Positions 1 through 10,833 of a stretch of DNA of 43,449 nt are shown one piece after another. Origin of the DNA: Apostichopus parvimensis (taxonomy: Eukaryota > Echinodermata > Holothuroidea > Aspidochirotida > Stichopodidae); contig KN886902.1 of assembly GCA_000934455.1 (NCBI GenBank), positions 15,429 through 58,877 of the forward strand, read 5' to 3'. The notes beneath the pieces were generated by a model. It saw nothing but the letters and a program-made list of their open reading frames with translations. It was not told where the DNA came from and searched no databases. The position numbers and the translations under genes were made by a program. The first letter of the stretch is position 1. Each line of letters starts with the position of its first letter.

Positions 1-787
1 TAGACTTTTCATAATTGTTGCAGCTCTGATGCTCCATTAGACTAAATTGTTTATGATATTGAACATTGTTTGCTTAGGCATTGTTTGCATGTGATTTTGA
101 CAATCATAAGTGTCTGGTTTGTCTGGTTTGTCAATATGTATCAGTTTCAAGGCGGCTAGTAAAAATTAGAGCAAGTTGCGATACTAATTTTTGCTAGAAA
201 TTAACAACATTTAATAGCACTGTTAGACAAATCAAGCAGTTAACTGATATGCAAATATAAGAACAATTAAGAATATGCCATTTATGTTTGTTTGTGAAAC
301 TGAATTATAATGCTAATGAGACATACAGGACATTTTTAATTAGTTGTAAATGATATAACTGTCTGATTTTCAAAGGGGGTCGTGGAGGGTCTTGAACATA
401 AATTAAGGTACTTTAAAAGTTGCAAACTACAACACCTAATCCTATAAAGATTCTGCCACGTACTGTAGGGTCACCAAGATGATGATGGTGAAAATGGGCC
501 GGGGGTCACTAAGAAGAAATGTTTGGATACCAAGAGTCTAAATTGTGAAAGTAAAATATATAAAGAATATGCCAAAATGTTAGTCAGTGGCAGCAGTACA
601 AATTTTGTGTACCTACACTGTAGCTGACACTGTACTGTGAATTAAGTATGCCTATAGCCTAATGTAATATGAAGTATGCCTGGCCTATTGTAGTATGAAG
701 TATGCCTGGCCTATTGTAATATGAAGTGTCATTGTACCTTTGTAATGTACGTAGTGACTATCTGTGAGAGTTTCTTTGTTTCTCTAG
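1..787. other. Intron (or upstream part) of the papilin-like gene
   Basis: This is the left flank of the first recognisable Ig exon. I see no coding exon in it. It is AT-rich and ends in a polypyrimidine tract and AG acceptor. A short tandem duplication built on a TATGCCTGGCCTATTGTA unit lies at about 647-724. Confidence 0.5.
647..724. repeat. Short tandem repeat, about 34-bp unit
   Basis: The unit reads roughly TAATATGAAGTATGCCTGGC plus CTATTG and occurs about two and a half times in tandem, just upstream of the first Ig exon. Copies differ by a few bases. Confidence 0.7.
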
Positions 788-1075
788 AAACTATACCACC
801 ATCGGTTCAAGTTGATGCTGCAAATGTGAGTGTCCTCACTGTTGGTGACACTTATAGAGTAATATGCGAGGCATCAGGGGTACCAGAGCCAACCGTTTTG
901 TGGATCAAAGATGGTGCTGATGTCAATACCCTTGGAGGCAAAAGAATTTCCAACAGGGCCGGAAAACTAAAGATCAAGGATGTTGTAACATCTGACTCTG
1001 GAGAATATGTTTGCCGTGCTGATGATGGTCAGGGAAACATTGAGGAGAAGGTGCTTGCGCTTCAGGTACAGGACG
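788..1075 (+). CDS. Papilin-like exon A: Ig-like domain 1
   Basis: The exon encodes one full Ig-like (I-set type) domain. The B-strand cysteine sits in RVICEAS, the core tryptophan in VLWIKDG and the F-strand cysteine in DSGEYVCRAD. The acceptor is TTTCTCTAG at 779-787 and the donor is GGACG followed by GTAAG at 1076. Both ends are phase 1, so the exon could be skipped or duplicated without changing frame. The last bases and the donor are tandemly duplicated 46 bp downstream, which offers a second possible donor at 1122 that would shift the frame. Confidence 0.82.
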
Positions 1076-4000
1076 GTAAGTTACTGACACCTGGTGTAGT
1101 TCCTGCTTCAGGTACAGGACGGTATGTTTCTGTAACCTGGTGTACCTTCTGCTTCAGTGGTGGGGGGGGGGCGGTAGTGTTTTAGATCTTATATGTTAAG
1201 GTTATCTATTTTGGGGGGGTAGTTCTTTTATAGGTGTTAAGGTTATCTATTTTCTTTGATGGGAGTACTCTATTCGATTAAGCCCAAAAGGGTTTCTTAG
1301 TTTACTTCCTTTCACATATTTTACTTATTTGCAGTTAAATTGTCTTGTTCACCTTGTTATACTATGTGATAAAGCAAATAATAATAATACATTCCTTTCC
1401 ACTGTTAAAAAAAAAAAGGAAAAAAAATACCTGGACACCTACATTAACCTGTGGAAGTGGAATTAGCAAATACTTTAAACAAGAAAAAAAAAGTATGTTA
1501 GTCACAGATACTTATAGCTACTTTCTTCTTATTCCTAACATTACATTACCGAACTCCACTTTCCATCAGATTCTAGCTAAACCTAGTGTAATATGCTGCA
1601 CCAGTGTTAGGAAGTATTCATCCTACCTCAAATGGTGCACATTTGCTGAAAAAAAATTAAACTTAATCACAAATAAAAATTCATAATAATGTAATTGGTT
1701 AATTGTTCTTCAGTCGCTGACAGGTACGTACCCGGCCGTGAGACTAGGGTTACGGCCCGTTTAGGGAACGACGTAGAGATGGGCTGTGAGTCAGCAGATA
1801 ACTATGGAATCTCCATCAGCTGGCAACACAGCAGCGTAGAACTAGGAAGACCCGAAGGACGCCTCTCCCAAGCAGAGGACAACGCTCTGAGGATAAGGTC
1901 TGTGCAACTGACCGACGCTGGAAGCTATGCATGTACGGGACGTATTGGGACCAGAGTGGTGCTGAAGAAGTATTACAAGCTAGTAGTGGAAGGTATGGAA
2001 ACATATTTTACTGATAAATATGTAGATAGTTCTGATGGGTTGCAGGAGTGTCGATCTTGTTGTATCTTCAACTGTTACTGTGGACATGTAAGATAATCAT
2101 CTGCATCACCGATTCTTTGTAAATTTACCCTCTACACCAGGGGTGGGCAACCTTTTTGAATAAATGGGCCAGATATAAGGAGTGAAAAATTGACTGGGCC
2201 GCACTTAACCAAAGACCTGCTGTTGATTTCAAACCTTTGATTCCGAGGACTAATTTCAAGTAATAGGTGTGTGTACTTAATCCGTATTCACAAAAACATA
2301 ATGTCAATACAGTACAGTTAAAAATTAATGGTGATGATAAGCCTACCTGACAGCATCATTAGTGCCGATAAATTCTAAGCAGCTAGCTCGTTTTCTGTGA
2401 TGATGTAAAATATATTGATTTTTTTTCTTTTTCTTGAGACATCTCACAGGCCGCAAAAAAATCACTGGCCGGTTGCATGTGGCCTGCGGGCCGTAGGTTG
2501 CCCACCCCTGCTCTTTAGGTTAATATGATCTACATAAAGATGGTTCCTGGTCTCTGGAAATCTTTTTATTTATTTCTATATTTTCCAGCTGATGCTGAGA
2601 TTGTGCTGCCTCCTGAAGACAAGCACGCTGCAGAGGGTGACTTGGTTGAGTTCTTGTGTGACAGCATCGGGTCACCAGCCCCTGTCACAGAGTGGTACCT
2701 GAATGACATCTTGGTGGTCGAGTCATCTAGAGTCAGTATCGGCCCCCTTGGAAGTCTAACAATCAATGGTAAGTTCACATTGGTTCTACCCGCTCACTGA
2801 CCCACACTGGGTCACCATCTGCTGTAACTAAGTGATACCAGGATTGGGATTCTTGGTTTAGTAGAGCCATGAAATCTGACTTGGAATCCGAAAAGCATAT
2901 AGCCACATTGATGTGATATTCTGTAAAAGAAAGCAAAAAGTCTACATAATAAAAATCAATGATTGTATTTGTTTTACAATTTGTTCAACAGGAATCAAAA
3001 CTACTGATTCAGGAGACTACACTTGTATCGTATCTAACGAGATCAGCTCTCAGAGAGCTACAGCCACCCTCACTGTTATAGGTAGGTCTATTACACCTTC
3101 AATACAGATCACTTTACACTTCATCAACTTATCATAATATATAATTGCACTCACGGTAGTCTTTAGATCATTTCTTCTTCAAATATATAGATATATATAT
3201 ATATAAAACAAAGATTCAATCGTTCACTTCAAGAGTGCTGCAGTCTGGTAACAACACGCTGCAAGTTACCGTATAGGTATACTATACATATATATATATG
3301 TAGATGTAGTTACAATTATACTAATTAGTGGTAATCAATTATACTAATTAGTGGTAATCATAATTGTTTAAAGGAGATGTTTAAAATATATCATTGCCCC
3401 TGTAAAGTTTGCAAGTATCTACAAAACATGTTGATCAAATGGAAGAAATCTTTCAGGATTATATTTGCACCACGATGAATGTTAGTTAGTAAATCATAAC
3501 AATTCCATAAAAAATGTGTACTCTCAGTCATGGTTTTGGTATATAAAGTTAATTAAATTACTTGAAAATAGCAAATCAGAAATTGTGAAAAGTTTGAACT
3601 TAAAACCGTTTGTTTACTTTTCATGTAGGCTAACAAATTGCATTGGTATGTGATTTCAAAAAACAAAAATATATCAGAAATTTAACATAACCTAGATGCA
3701 AAAAGTTGTTGCAAGAATAGGCAACATTTAGCATACATAGACATTCAAACTGTATTGTATGTATTCCATTAGGTTTATACAAGATATAATGGTCAATTTA
3801 GCTTGAAAATTGTAATAAACTTCCAAGCAGAGGATATTTACATCAGGAATCTTCTGCTGTGGTTCTTCAAGCCGAAATTACCAAAATAGTCTGCTAAATC
3901 TTCTCAATGCAATTTGGTTTCTCATTAATGATCTCTACTTGAGTGTCTGAAAGAAAAAAGAAAAGATAAAAATGGTGAATTTGTCCCAGCTTCACTTTGA

Positions 4001-7000
4001 GTTCTGCTGTTCATTTCTATTTTGCCAAGCTTTATTATTTCTTGATGATTATAAACTTAATGTCCTATTAGTGATGATAGTCCTTAGTGAGTATCTTAAC
4101 CTTTGTCATTATAGTCTTCTCTGGTTGGTTTCTGTCATAGATGAAACCATAGTGTTAATGTCAGAAATTTTCTTGCAGAATTAGAGGACTTACTGCGCAA
4201 TGAAGATGATCTAACGTGGTTGAGTCTATGATAGCTGATTTAGGTAACAGATGGTCCATCCTTGATACCATCAACCACTCATTTCACATTGTCAAAGTAT
4301 AGTTACTGTAATATTCAGACTGCATGTTCAATGTTGTGTCAAATAGCAAACAGCTTTGCATCACTTTTGGAGACTGACAGTTACCTGTTCACCAAGATGT
4401 TGGAAACTATTAAGACCATTAAACATAAAGTATGCATGCCTTCTTATAGTTCTTCCTCAATTCACGCGAACTATCGCAACAATCCTCATGTTTACTTCGA
4501 CCAATCGAATCAGCAGAACAACGTTAAACATTTCAGTAGGTTGACAGCTCTATCTGTTCATATCCTTCAGGAAAGAAGAAAATAAATAATAATCTCTGAC
4601 TTAATCTACAATTAAAATCATTAAAGCAAATATTTAGGAAAGAATGATAAAACTTGTCTGGATTGTATGATATGTATTTAAGTAAATCTACAATAAGCAA
4701 CAGAAGTTGAAAAACAAACATTTGAAATAAGCTTCAACTGTACCCTAGATATTTATTAGCCAATCAGATCCTCTGAAGTTCCCTAAGCAGCAGAAATGTT
4801 TGTACATTGAATCAGTGAATCAGTTCTCTATTTTTGCAGAATTAGTAATTGCTTGTATTATTTGACAGTGTTATCCATTTGAGTTTAAACTGAAAGTTAC
4901 CGTCTCCCAACGTTTATATAGCATCACTTTATTAAAATCGTGATGCTAAAAAAACCCCCAGCCAACCTCCCCCCCCCATGCCCATGTGTCTTTATTGCAT
5001 GGTTAAACATTTCACATGGTTTGTAAATACATGTCATTATTTTACAGTCAGACATTATTCTTGATCATAGATAATCACTATCACATTTATGATAACAGGG
5101 CAGTCTATCTATCTACATGCATCTGATTATCTAGTTAAAGGCATTGAAGACTCGCCCCAAACCGCGTGCGTCCATCTGAAAAAGTTAACTTTCTGTTGCT
5201 TGCAAGTGATGTTTTGTTCGTGTCGCTACAAAATGCAGACAGTAATGAAACGTGATACCTTGTTATCTTTAGCTGGACCTGAGATGTCCATCGCTGTATC
5301 ATTTGTACACTGTGCTGTGGGTATTGACTGCAGCTGTATGTACTGACTGTACACTAGTGTCTAATTACCGACGGTAGCAAGCTGTGTTCGTATTTTCTGG
5401 GATCGATGGTGGTGTCTAAAACTTCTGTTACACCTCATTCGAAACTAGGTCAAATTACCGGCATTAGACGTTTCTTTTTGCGCCAGTCTTCACACCCTTT
5501 AAGAATACTTTGAATCACTAGTTCGTCTCAGCTGTGATTGTGATCATTATTAACCACTATTCATGAAATCTATTGTCATAACTTTTTCTCTAGTAACATC
5601 ATGCCCAAAGTATTTTTTGTTGAAGTAACACTTAAGTCACAGAATTCATGCATTATAAGATTTGAGGGTAATAATACTCTGAAAATTGGAATCCATATAG
5701 TTGCAATTGTGTTAAAAAAGTTGTACTTTGCCTTAGTTATTCCTTAGTAATAAATGTTATTATTACCAATGGTGGACTTTTACCATGTAAAGTAAACTAT
5801 ATTATAAATTAGATTGAATGGAAAAATAGAATTTAGAGCCTTTACAATTTCTCCTACAGTCAGTTAAGTAGACTTATTTGGATGCAGGTAAAGTATTTGA
5901 GAATGATTTGTTGTGTCTTAGATAAAACCACCTGACCTGCCCCCATCCTTAACCTACCATCATTTCATTCTTTTCATGATCCTTTACCCTCTAATAATTC
6001 CCATAATTCCACAAGGTGTGATGTTTACTAAGTGGACACCCATTTACTTTGTAAGCATCAAGGTATTTCCCTTCATTAATACATTAATGTGTCCCTATTG
6101 ACACAGTGTTTGCAGAGGCTAATGTGTCAAAGTTGCAGTTTTACTCTAACATAATCAGAAGTAGTTGCTTCACTGAAGCATTGTAGGTTTCTTTCTGCTG
6201 TTAAAATTGAGAGAATTTGAAACCTTGTTTTTTTTTTTACAATTAAAGGGCAGCATTTAATACTTTAATGTCTCACTATGTTTTGTTCACCCACTTCAAT
6301 AATTGTTCATCAATAAGGATTGCATTGATGTAGTCTAATTGTGCAGTTAAGAATTCTAACCTGTCTGATGTACAAGTGAAATTGATAAAATGGTAACTTT
6401 GATTTTGCATGCTAACTATCATAGTTTTCATGTTAATGCATAAAACATTATAATTGAAAGGTTGATTTTCAAATAGCATATAAGTTAGACATAACTAACT
6501 AAAATTATATGATGTAATAGGTAGCTGCTCACTGGTAATACATAATTTATTTTAAACATTGTCAGTGGCGGAGCTAGGGGTATTGGTCAGGGGGGGCGAG
6601 AATAGTCTGTAGGGGCGCTTTCGACACTATCTAAGCGGAGCGCCACCAATTTTTTGAGTAAAGATACACTCTAGATCGCCGGAAATGACCCTTTCCGGGC
6701 CTTGCTAATTTGCAGATAAACGAAGAATAAATAGGTGTTATCGCCATTTTGTCAGAAAATTACACCAACAAAATGTGACAAATGTCAATAGGTAGATGAG
6801 AGCGCAATAAAAAAGTCAATAATCGCAAATAAGTAAAAAGTGGTAAAAAGCTGAAAAGGGCACCAGCAGTCCATTTGAGTCCGTCAGGGGGGGCATTCGC
6901 CGCCCCCCCCCCCCTGACTGTATGGACGCTCCGCTACTGAACATTGTTACACACACACACTTTGATGCAGTAGTATGTATGGTAGGTTAGAGGGAGGGTT

Positions 7001-7565
7001 AAGTTGAGACATTAGGCCTGGCAATATATATAATGTCCTCTGACCAAGCTTAAAGTACCACCAACACCCATCTCAGTGTACATACTTCTTACAGTCATGT
7101 TGGCTCATACTAATGTAGATGTAAATCTTGTCTTACACATCTTTCCCTTAAAGTCTTTACTTTGTATTCCATAAAGTGTAGTCAGTCACTGTATTACATT
7201 GATTTCATGTGTTATTGAATGGCAAATATTTGTCCCAAGAGGTCTGTAAATTGAGGGTGTTTAACCACACTTATAGTGAACTTGGTACTTTTACTTTATA
7301 ACTTCCATTGTAGTTTAAATTCTTTCTTTTGTGTCTTGTAGCTATAGATTGTGAAAAAATACTACTTAAGATCTTGTACGAAATCTACAGCAATAGAAAT
7401 TTAATATTAATCTGTTGGTTCGTTTCTCTTACAGGAAATTCAGAAAGGGATCCAAACTGCGTGGATTCACCTACCATCGCCTGTCAGCTTATCGTGCTGG
7501 GTGTGTTGTGCGACACTCCATATGGTGAATACTGTTGTAGATCTTGTAGAGATAACGGGTATTGA
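788..7565 (+). CDS. Papilin-like extracellular matrix protein, C-terminal part (three Ig domains plus PLAC)
   Basis: Five coding exons join in one frame: 788-1075, 1714-1992, 2589-2768, 2992-3081 and 7435-7565, with the stop TGA at 7563-7565. Every junction is phase 1, the classic arrangement for shuffled Ig exons. The product carries three Ig-like domains, each with the paired cysteines, the core tryptophan and a D-x-G-x-Y-x-C signature, then a six-cysteine PLAC (protease and lacunin) domain at the very C-terminus. Consecutive Ig domains directly followed by PLAC is the tail layout of papilin, a secreted basement-membrane glycoprotein with upstream thrombospondin and Kunitz domains. ADAMTS-like proteins also end in PLAC, but in those I know, TSP1 repeats lie between the Ig domains and PLAC. 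The 5' exons lie left of this window, so no signal peptide, Kunitz or TSP1 domain can be checked. Family assignment is by recognition, not by search. Confidence 0.8.
1062..1156 (+). repeat. 46-bp tandem duplication spanning an exon end and its splice donor
   Basis: The block beginning TTCAGGTACAGGACGGTA is repeated 46 bp later (1062 and 1108), followed in both copies by diverged CTGGTGTA and CTGCTTCAG pieces. The first copy contains the donor at 1076; the second contains another GT-ATGT donor at 1122. Confidence 0.8.
1714..1992 (+). CDS. Papilin-like exon B: Ig-like domain 2
   Basis: A 279-nt phase 1-1 exon encodes a second Ig-like domain. The cysteine pair lies in VEMGCESAD and DAGSYACTGR, with the core tryptophan in ISWQHSS. 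The acceptor is TTCTTCAG at 1706-1713 and the donor is GGAAG followed by GTATGG at 1993. An open frame runs past the donor to 2096 but loses all Ig character, which supports splicing at this point. Confidence 0.8.
2138..2510. mobile_element. hAT-like MITE, 373 bp, in the papilin-like gene
   Basis: The terminal inverted repeats begin CAGGGGTGGGCAACCT at the left and read the same on the opposite strand at the right end (TTGCCCACCCCTG). This CAGGGGTGGGC terminus is characteristic of hAT superfamily non-autonomous elements. The flanking 8-mers CTCTACAC and CTCTTTAG match at only 5 of 8 positions, so any target duplication has decayed. There is no transposase coding capacity. It sits in the intron between the second and third Ig exons. 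Confidence 0.75.
2589..2768 (+). CDS. Papilin-like exon C: first half of Ig-like domain 3
   Basis: The exon carries the N-terminal half of the third Ig domain: the EGDLVEFLCDSIGSP segment with the B-strand cysteine and the EWYLND core tryptophan. It ends at LTING with a phase 1 donor, AATG followed by GTAAGT at 2769. The acceptor is TTTTCCAG at 2581-2588. The F-strand cysteine is missing here and is supplied by the next exon, so this Ig domain is split by an intron, unlike the first two. Confidence 0.8.
2992..3081 (+). CDS. Papilin-like exon D: second half of Ig-like domain 3
   Basis: A 90-nt exon begins IKTTDSGDYTCIVSNE, which gives the F-strand cysteine motif that completes the Ig domain of the previous exon, and ends ATLTVIG. 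The acceptor is TTCAACAG at 2984-2991 and the donor is ATAG followed by GTAGGT at 3082. Both junctions are phase 1. The following intron is about 4.35 kb, the longest in the recognised part of this gene, and carries two MITEs. Confidence 0.8.
   Translation, partial: ESKLLIQETTLVSYLTRSALRELQPPSLL
3183..3300. repeat. AT dinucleotide-rich stretch
   Basis: Runs of TATATATATA at about 3186-3205 and again at about 3287-3300 flank a more complex segment. This is simple low-complexity sequence in the large papilin-like intron. Confidence 0.7.
3313..3358. repeat. Exact 23-bp tandem duplication with the palindrome ACTAATTAGT
   Basis: The 23-bp unit starting CAATTATACTAATTAGTGG is present twice with no mismatch (3313-3335 and 3336-3358). 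Each unit contains the 10-bp perfect palindrome ACTAATTAGT, which has a TAATTA homeodomain-type core. Confidence 0.85.
3359..5134. other. Intronic sequence without a recognised gene
   Basis: Part of the large papilin-like intron. The open frames at 3972-4184 and 4262-4585 show no domain, no plausible splice structure and AT-driven composition. I see nothing else here apart from a short C run at about 4955-4977. Confidence 0.5.
5135..5502 (+). mobile_element. TTAA-type MITE, copy 1 (368 bp)
   Basis: The element is bounded by TTAA at 5135-5138 and 5499-5502. Imperfect terminal inverted repeats follow: AGGCATTGAAGACTCGCC at the left, and AGGGTGTGAAGACTGGCG read from the right end on the opposite strand. 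Near-identical copies occur at 12545-12919 and 32187-32527 in the same orientation. TTAA duplications are made by piggyBac and Kolobok transposases; the AGG start after TTAA fits Kolobok better than the usual piggyBac CCC start. There is no transposase frame; the open frame shared between copies is a by-product of their similarity. Confidence 0.8.
5503..6562. other. Intronic sequence without a recognised gene
   Basis: AT-rich intron of the papilin-like gene between two MITEs. The reverse-strand open frame at 6276-6479 shows no domain or motif. I see nothing else notable. Confidence 0.5.
6563..6939. mobile_element. hAT MITE, 377 bp, with a perfect 8-bp target duplication
   Basis: The left end is CAGTGGCGGAGCTAGG and the right end, read on the opposite strand, is CAGTAGCGGAGCGTCC. 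The element is flanked by AACATTGT on both sides (6555-6562 and 6940-6947), an exact 8-bp target site duplication as made by hAT transposases. The interior has G runs near the left end and G/C runs near the right end, so the ends may fold. No coding capacity. It lies in the large intron before the PLAC exon. Confidence 0.9.
7435..7565 (+). CDS. Papilin-like terminal exon: PLAC domain and stop
   Basis: The exon starts after CTCTTACAG (7426-7434) in phase 1 and encodes about 43 residues ending in DNGY and a TGA stop. Cysteines fall in the PLAC pattern: CVD, then AC, a single C in GVLCDT, and the closing CCRSC. This six-cysteine module closes papilin, lacunin and many ADAMTS or ADAMTSL proteins. 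The last codons and the stop are part of a 70-bp tandem duplication that continues into the 3' UTR. Confidence 0.85.
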
Positions 7566-7665
7566 TGACGGCTGAACGATTAATGAATGTTATAATGATT
7601 ATATCTGTACCTCTCTCAGTTATAACGGATATTGATGATGTTATAATGATCATATCTGTACCTCC
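7551..7665 (+). repeat. 70-bp tandem duplication across the papilin-like stop codon
   Basis: The segment from ATAACGGGTATTGATGA (7552) to ATATCTGTACCTC is repeated with a 70-bp period from 7622 (ATAACGGATATTGATGATG). The second copy carries a decayed copy of the final codons in the 3' UTR. Confidence 0.75.
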
Positions 7666-7686
7666 ACTGTCACCTTTATCTTTAAT

Positions 7687-7692
7687 AATAAA
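7687..7692 (+). terminator. Candidate polyadenylation signal of the papilin-like gene
   Basis: A canonical AATAAA lies about 120 bp after the stop codon in an AT-rich stretch. It would give a short 3' UTR. No transcript data are available to confirm that it is used. Confidence 0.45.
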
Positions 7693-10687
7693 AATGCTTC
7701 TGATGAACAACTCACCCAGCCTGAGATGTAGGCTGACGATTATTCGAATCTCTCTGGGAGAAACATGTGTTGCATGTAGTATTTTAAGATTAAACCAGAC
7801 AACTCTGCCAAGTATGTCTTTTATTACAGTGGTATTTCAACATGTTTATTTCAATGTTCATAACAGTTATATAAACCAAAGCTCAGTATATGTTATGTGG
7901 TATGTATAGACCATGTTGCTTGTTGTGGTTTGAGGTTAACTATAAAACAAACAGATAAATTGATATCAGCATTACATAGGTAATTTGATTATCGAGGCTA
8001 CATCCCTCTGGTGTCCTTTCTAAAATTAGCCTTTAGGCTTCTACAGTTAGCTTTCAGAATTCATAAGTTACTCTGTTGCCTAGCAACGTTATATTAATGA
8101 CATAGCACTTTTCAGTTAGGCTTACTATGTATATACAGGGAGAGTGAACCTTCGGTTCTATTTACAGTGCTATGGATAGATGCCTATTTTTTTCCCTCTT
8201 CTACTTCTACTTCTTCTTTTTTCATGTTATATGCAAAACTGTTTGCATTTCTTTGAAATTTTGAAATAACAAGATCATATTGAATCAATAGCAAGGTATG
8301 CACATGTATTAAATGATCATGGGTCATACGTTATTGTCTACCAACCAAGAGAAGAATATCGCAAAACCAAATTTACTGGTTATAGTTAACTTTCTGCCAA
8401 AAAATGAAACAAATATACAGCTGGTTGAAGGTATTGTTCAAATAATTATTCCTCTTCAAGATGCAGACCATAACTGTGCTGATATCAATGCTATCATGCA
8501 ATGACATTGAGTATCTAGAGCATTCCTATACTTAGGTTTAACCTCTAATCAAGGTTTTATAGGGTTATTGCCAGGCCAACTGAACAACACTAGCAATTCA
8601 CAGTTTATAACCCTTAATTGTCACAGTACTATGTTTCAATCATTAGAAAGCATCGGACAAGTTGATATGTTTTAAGTATAAGGTGCTTGATGTAATTCTC
8701 TTAAGACATATTTTGCAGTTTTATTTGCTAGCCGTACAAATAACCAATCAAGTTCTATAAAGCCCTCGTCCTGCTTGCTATTGGTGGGGCAGGGTTTGGT
8801 GTTATTTTTCTTGAGGGATAGGGGAGGGGGGTTGAGAAGTCCACAGTTTACCTCTTTTTGGCAAATCTGCATACATGACACAGACTGCACACACAATAAT
8901 ACAAAGTTCTCTACTGTGGTCATTATTTAGAAGTACATTATGCTGCATTAATTATCCTTGTTTTGTTCAACTTTTTACCTTCTTTCATTTAAGGATTGAT
9001 TATCCATGTATGTACCTCATTGTATCCTCTGATAGACTATAGTATCTAGTTTTATTTCATTTACATTGTTTTCAAGCTAAATTCATGAAGTTTGATCGGC
9101 AAGGACTTTTTAAGTAGTACATATATCCAAAAAGATTTGCCATTTTACATAGTACTCATGTCACCAAAAGGTCAACTGTTAGATTTCTCCCTCATGGTTG
9201 CATCTGTTTAAAGTTAAATATATGTAGGTGGCTATAAGTCAGTGGGAATTAAAAACAAATTTTTTGCTTTGATGTCTCTAAATATTTTAAGAAAACAATA
9301 CTTTTAGATGTTGAATCCAAACAAGTTCGCACATCATATCCTGCTTACATCACCAATTTGAAATCAGCTTAAATTCATAACAAAATGTATAAAAAACTTT
9401 TTATGTAATTACTCATCTTCAATAAAAGGCCGATCTGGAAAAAGGTCTGAAAGTGTATTGAGCTTTGGAAAGCTGTGTTTGTCTGATAAAAGACCTGGTT
9501 GTTAAAATGGCTATTGGACTTTTGTGTTTAATTCTGTGTAAAGATATTGTGCAGATTGATAGATTTTTTGCTCCAAAAGACCAGAGATTGTTTTGTATAT
9601 TATGGTGCAATTACGCCTATTTTTTATTATTAATGATTATCATCTCAATAATTTAATATTCATCTTTTTGCAGTCAATGTGCATTTAATGTGTATATCAA
9701 TGTTATCATACCATATTTAGCATTTTTTATGTACAGCAAATATTTGAATAAACAGTTTGGTAATTGTATCATTGGCCAAGTGTTACTTATTTTGTCTAGT
9801 TTTACTATTGTTAGTGTTTGTCTAGTGTTACTATTGTTAGTGTTACTAGTGTTCATTTCTTCTAGTGTGACTATTATTTTATCTTTTATTTTTTACCACT
9901 GAAAAACATGGCTCAACCAGACAATGGATAAAATAGGCAGAGGTTATTAACTGAATTAACAACCCTTCAGTGGGATGTCTAATTCCACTGCTTTTGTGGG
10001 CTTTAATCAAAACACATGGTATCATGCATTGACCAAAGGAAATTTTGTTTCTAACATATCCACTATTAACTAAATCTTTTCCTATTCTCTTTTTGAGTTT
10101 GGTTTGATCTTGCTAATTCACTCCAAGCAAGCTCAGATGTGTAATAAGCAAATTAAATTAATGTGATCACACCCTGTGCTTAAAAATCAGTAGTTCTTGT
10201 TGTAGTAGTAGTTAAACATCTTCACTATAAACTTAATCCTCTTTTGGGGTTTGATGTTGCTAAGATGGCCAAAACAGTTTTACTTTCTATTGCAACTATG
10301 TTAGGGGAAAGATAAGATTATAATTTCATAATTATAGATAGCTTTGTTTCAATCTCCATTATCACTCTCTTGTACTTAATTACAGTAAGGATGTTTTGGG
10401 ATATCCAATAAGGATAAATACCCCATCTTGGCTGAATCGGTTTCTACAGTTTGACACTCTTCTATATAAACCATCTTTGCCAGTAAACAATTAAAATTAA
10501 GAGACAGACCGTTTTCTTCTCTCCTGAATTATCATTCGGGATGAAAAATGACAAACAAATATAAAGTGTAGTTTAAGACGAGCATTGTTGCAATAAAAAC
10601 GTCTTTTAACCATGATTCAGGTACTTCCCGTTTATGCAATTTGACATAAATTAGGTGGTTTGAATGAAAGGAAAAGAAAGAAATATG
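7693..10687. other. Intergenic sequence without a recognised gene
   Basis: This is the left part of the convergent interval between the papilin-like gene and DHTKD1. Its open frames (for example 8313-8504, 8672-8923 and 9465-9656) have no recognisable domain and AT-driven composition. A small tandem repeat of the TCTAGTTTTACTATTGTTAG type lies at about 9794-9880. Confidence 0.55.
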
Positions 10688-10833
10688 TTAAAGGTCATCA
10701 GTATTGTGCCAATTATGCTAGAAATGTTCCCATTTGAGCATTTCATGGCCACCCTCAAAGCACTTTCCCACCCATAGACACTTTAACACTGAACGAAATG
10801 GGAGGGGGGAGGGGGTACACTAATGACCTTTAA
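10688..10833. mobile_element. Short TTAA-type MITE of a second family, 146 bp
   Basis: TTAA at 10688-10691 and 10830-10833 bounds inverted ends AGGTCATCAGT (left) and AGGTCATTAGT (right, read on the opposite strand). A longer, older relative is at 41627-41845. It is distinct from the 368-375 bp TTAA family but has the same TTAA-AGG start. A G-rich run lies near the right end. Confidence 0.65.

Noticed and set aside
5089-5346. Open frame ending LLSLAGPEMSIAVSFVHCAV, with a near-identical frame at 12576-12761
   Set aside because: The similarity between the two frames comes from the repeated MITE that contains them. Neither has a domain, and copy 3 does not keep the frame open in the same way.
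7341-7434. Possible additional coding segment upstream of the PLAC exon in the same open frame
   Set aside because: The stretch (CEKILLKILYEIYSNRN) has no Ig or PLAC character, and a good acceptor at 7426-7434 gives the phase 1 start used in all other exons of this gene.
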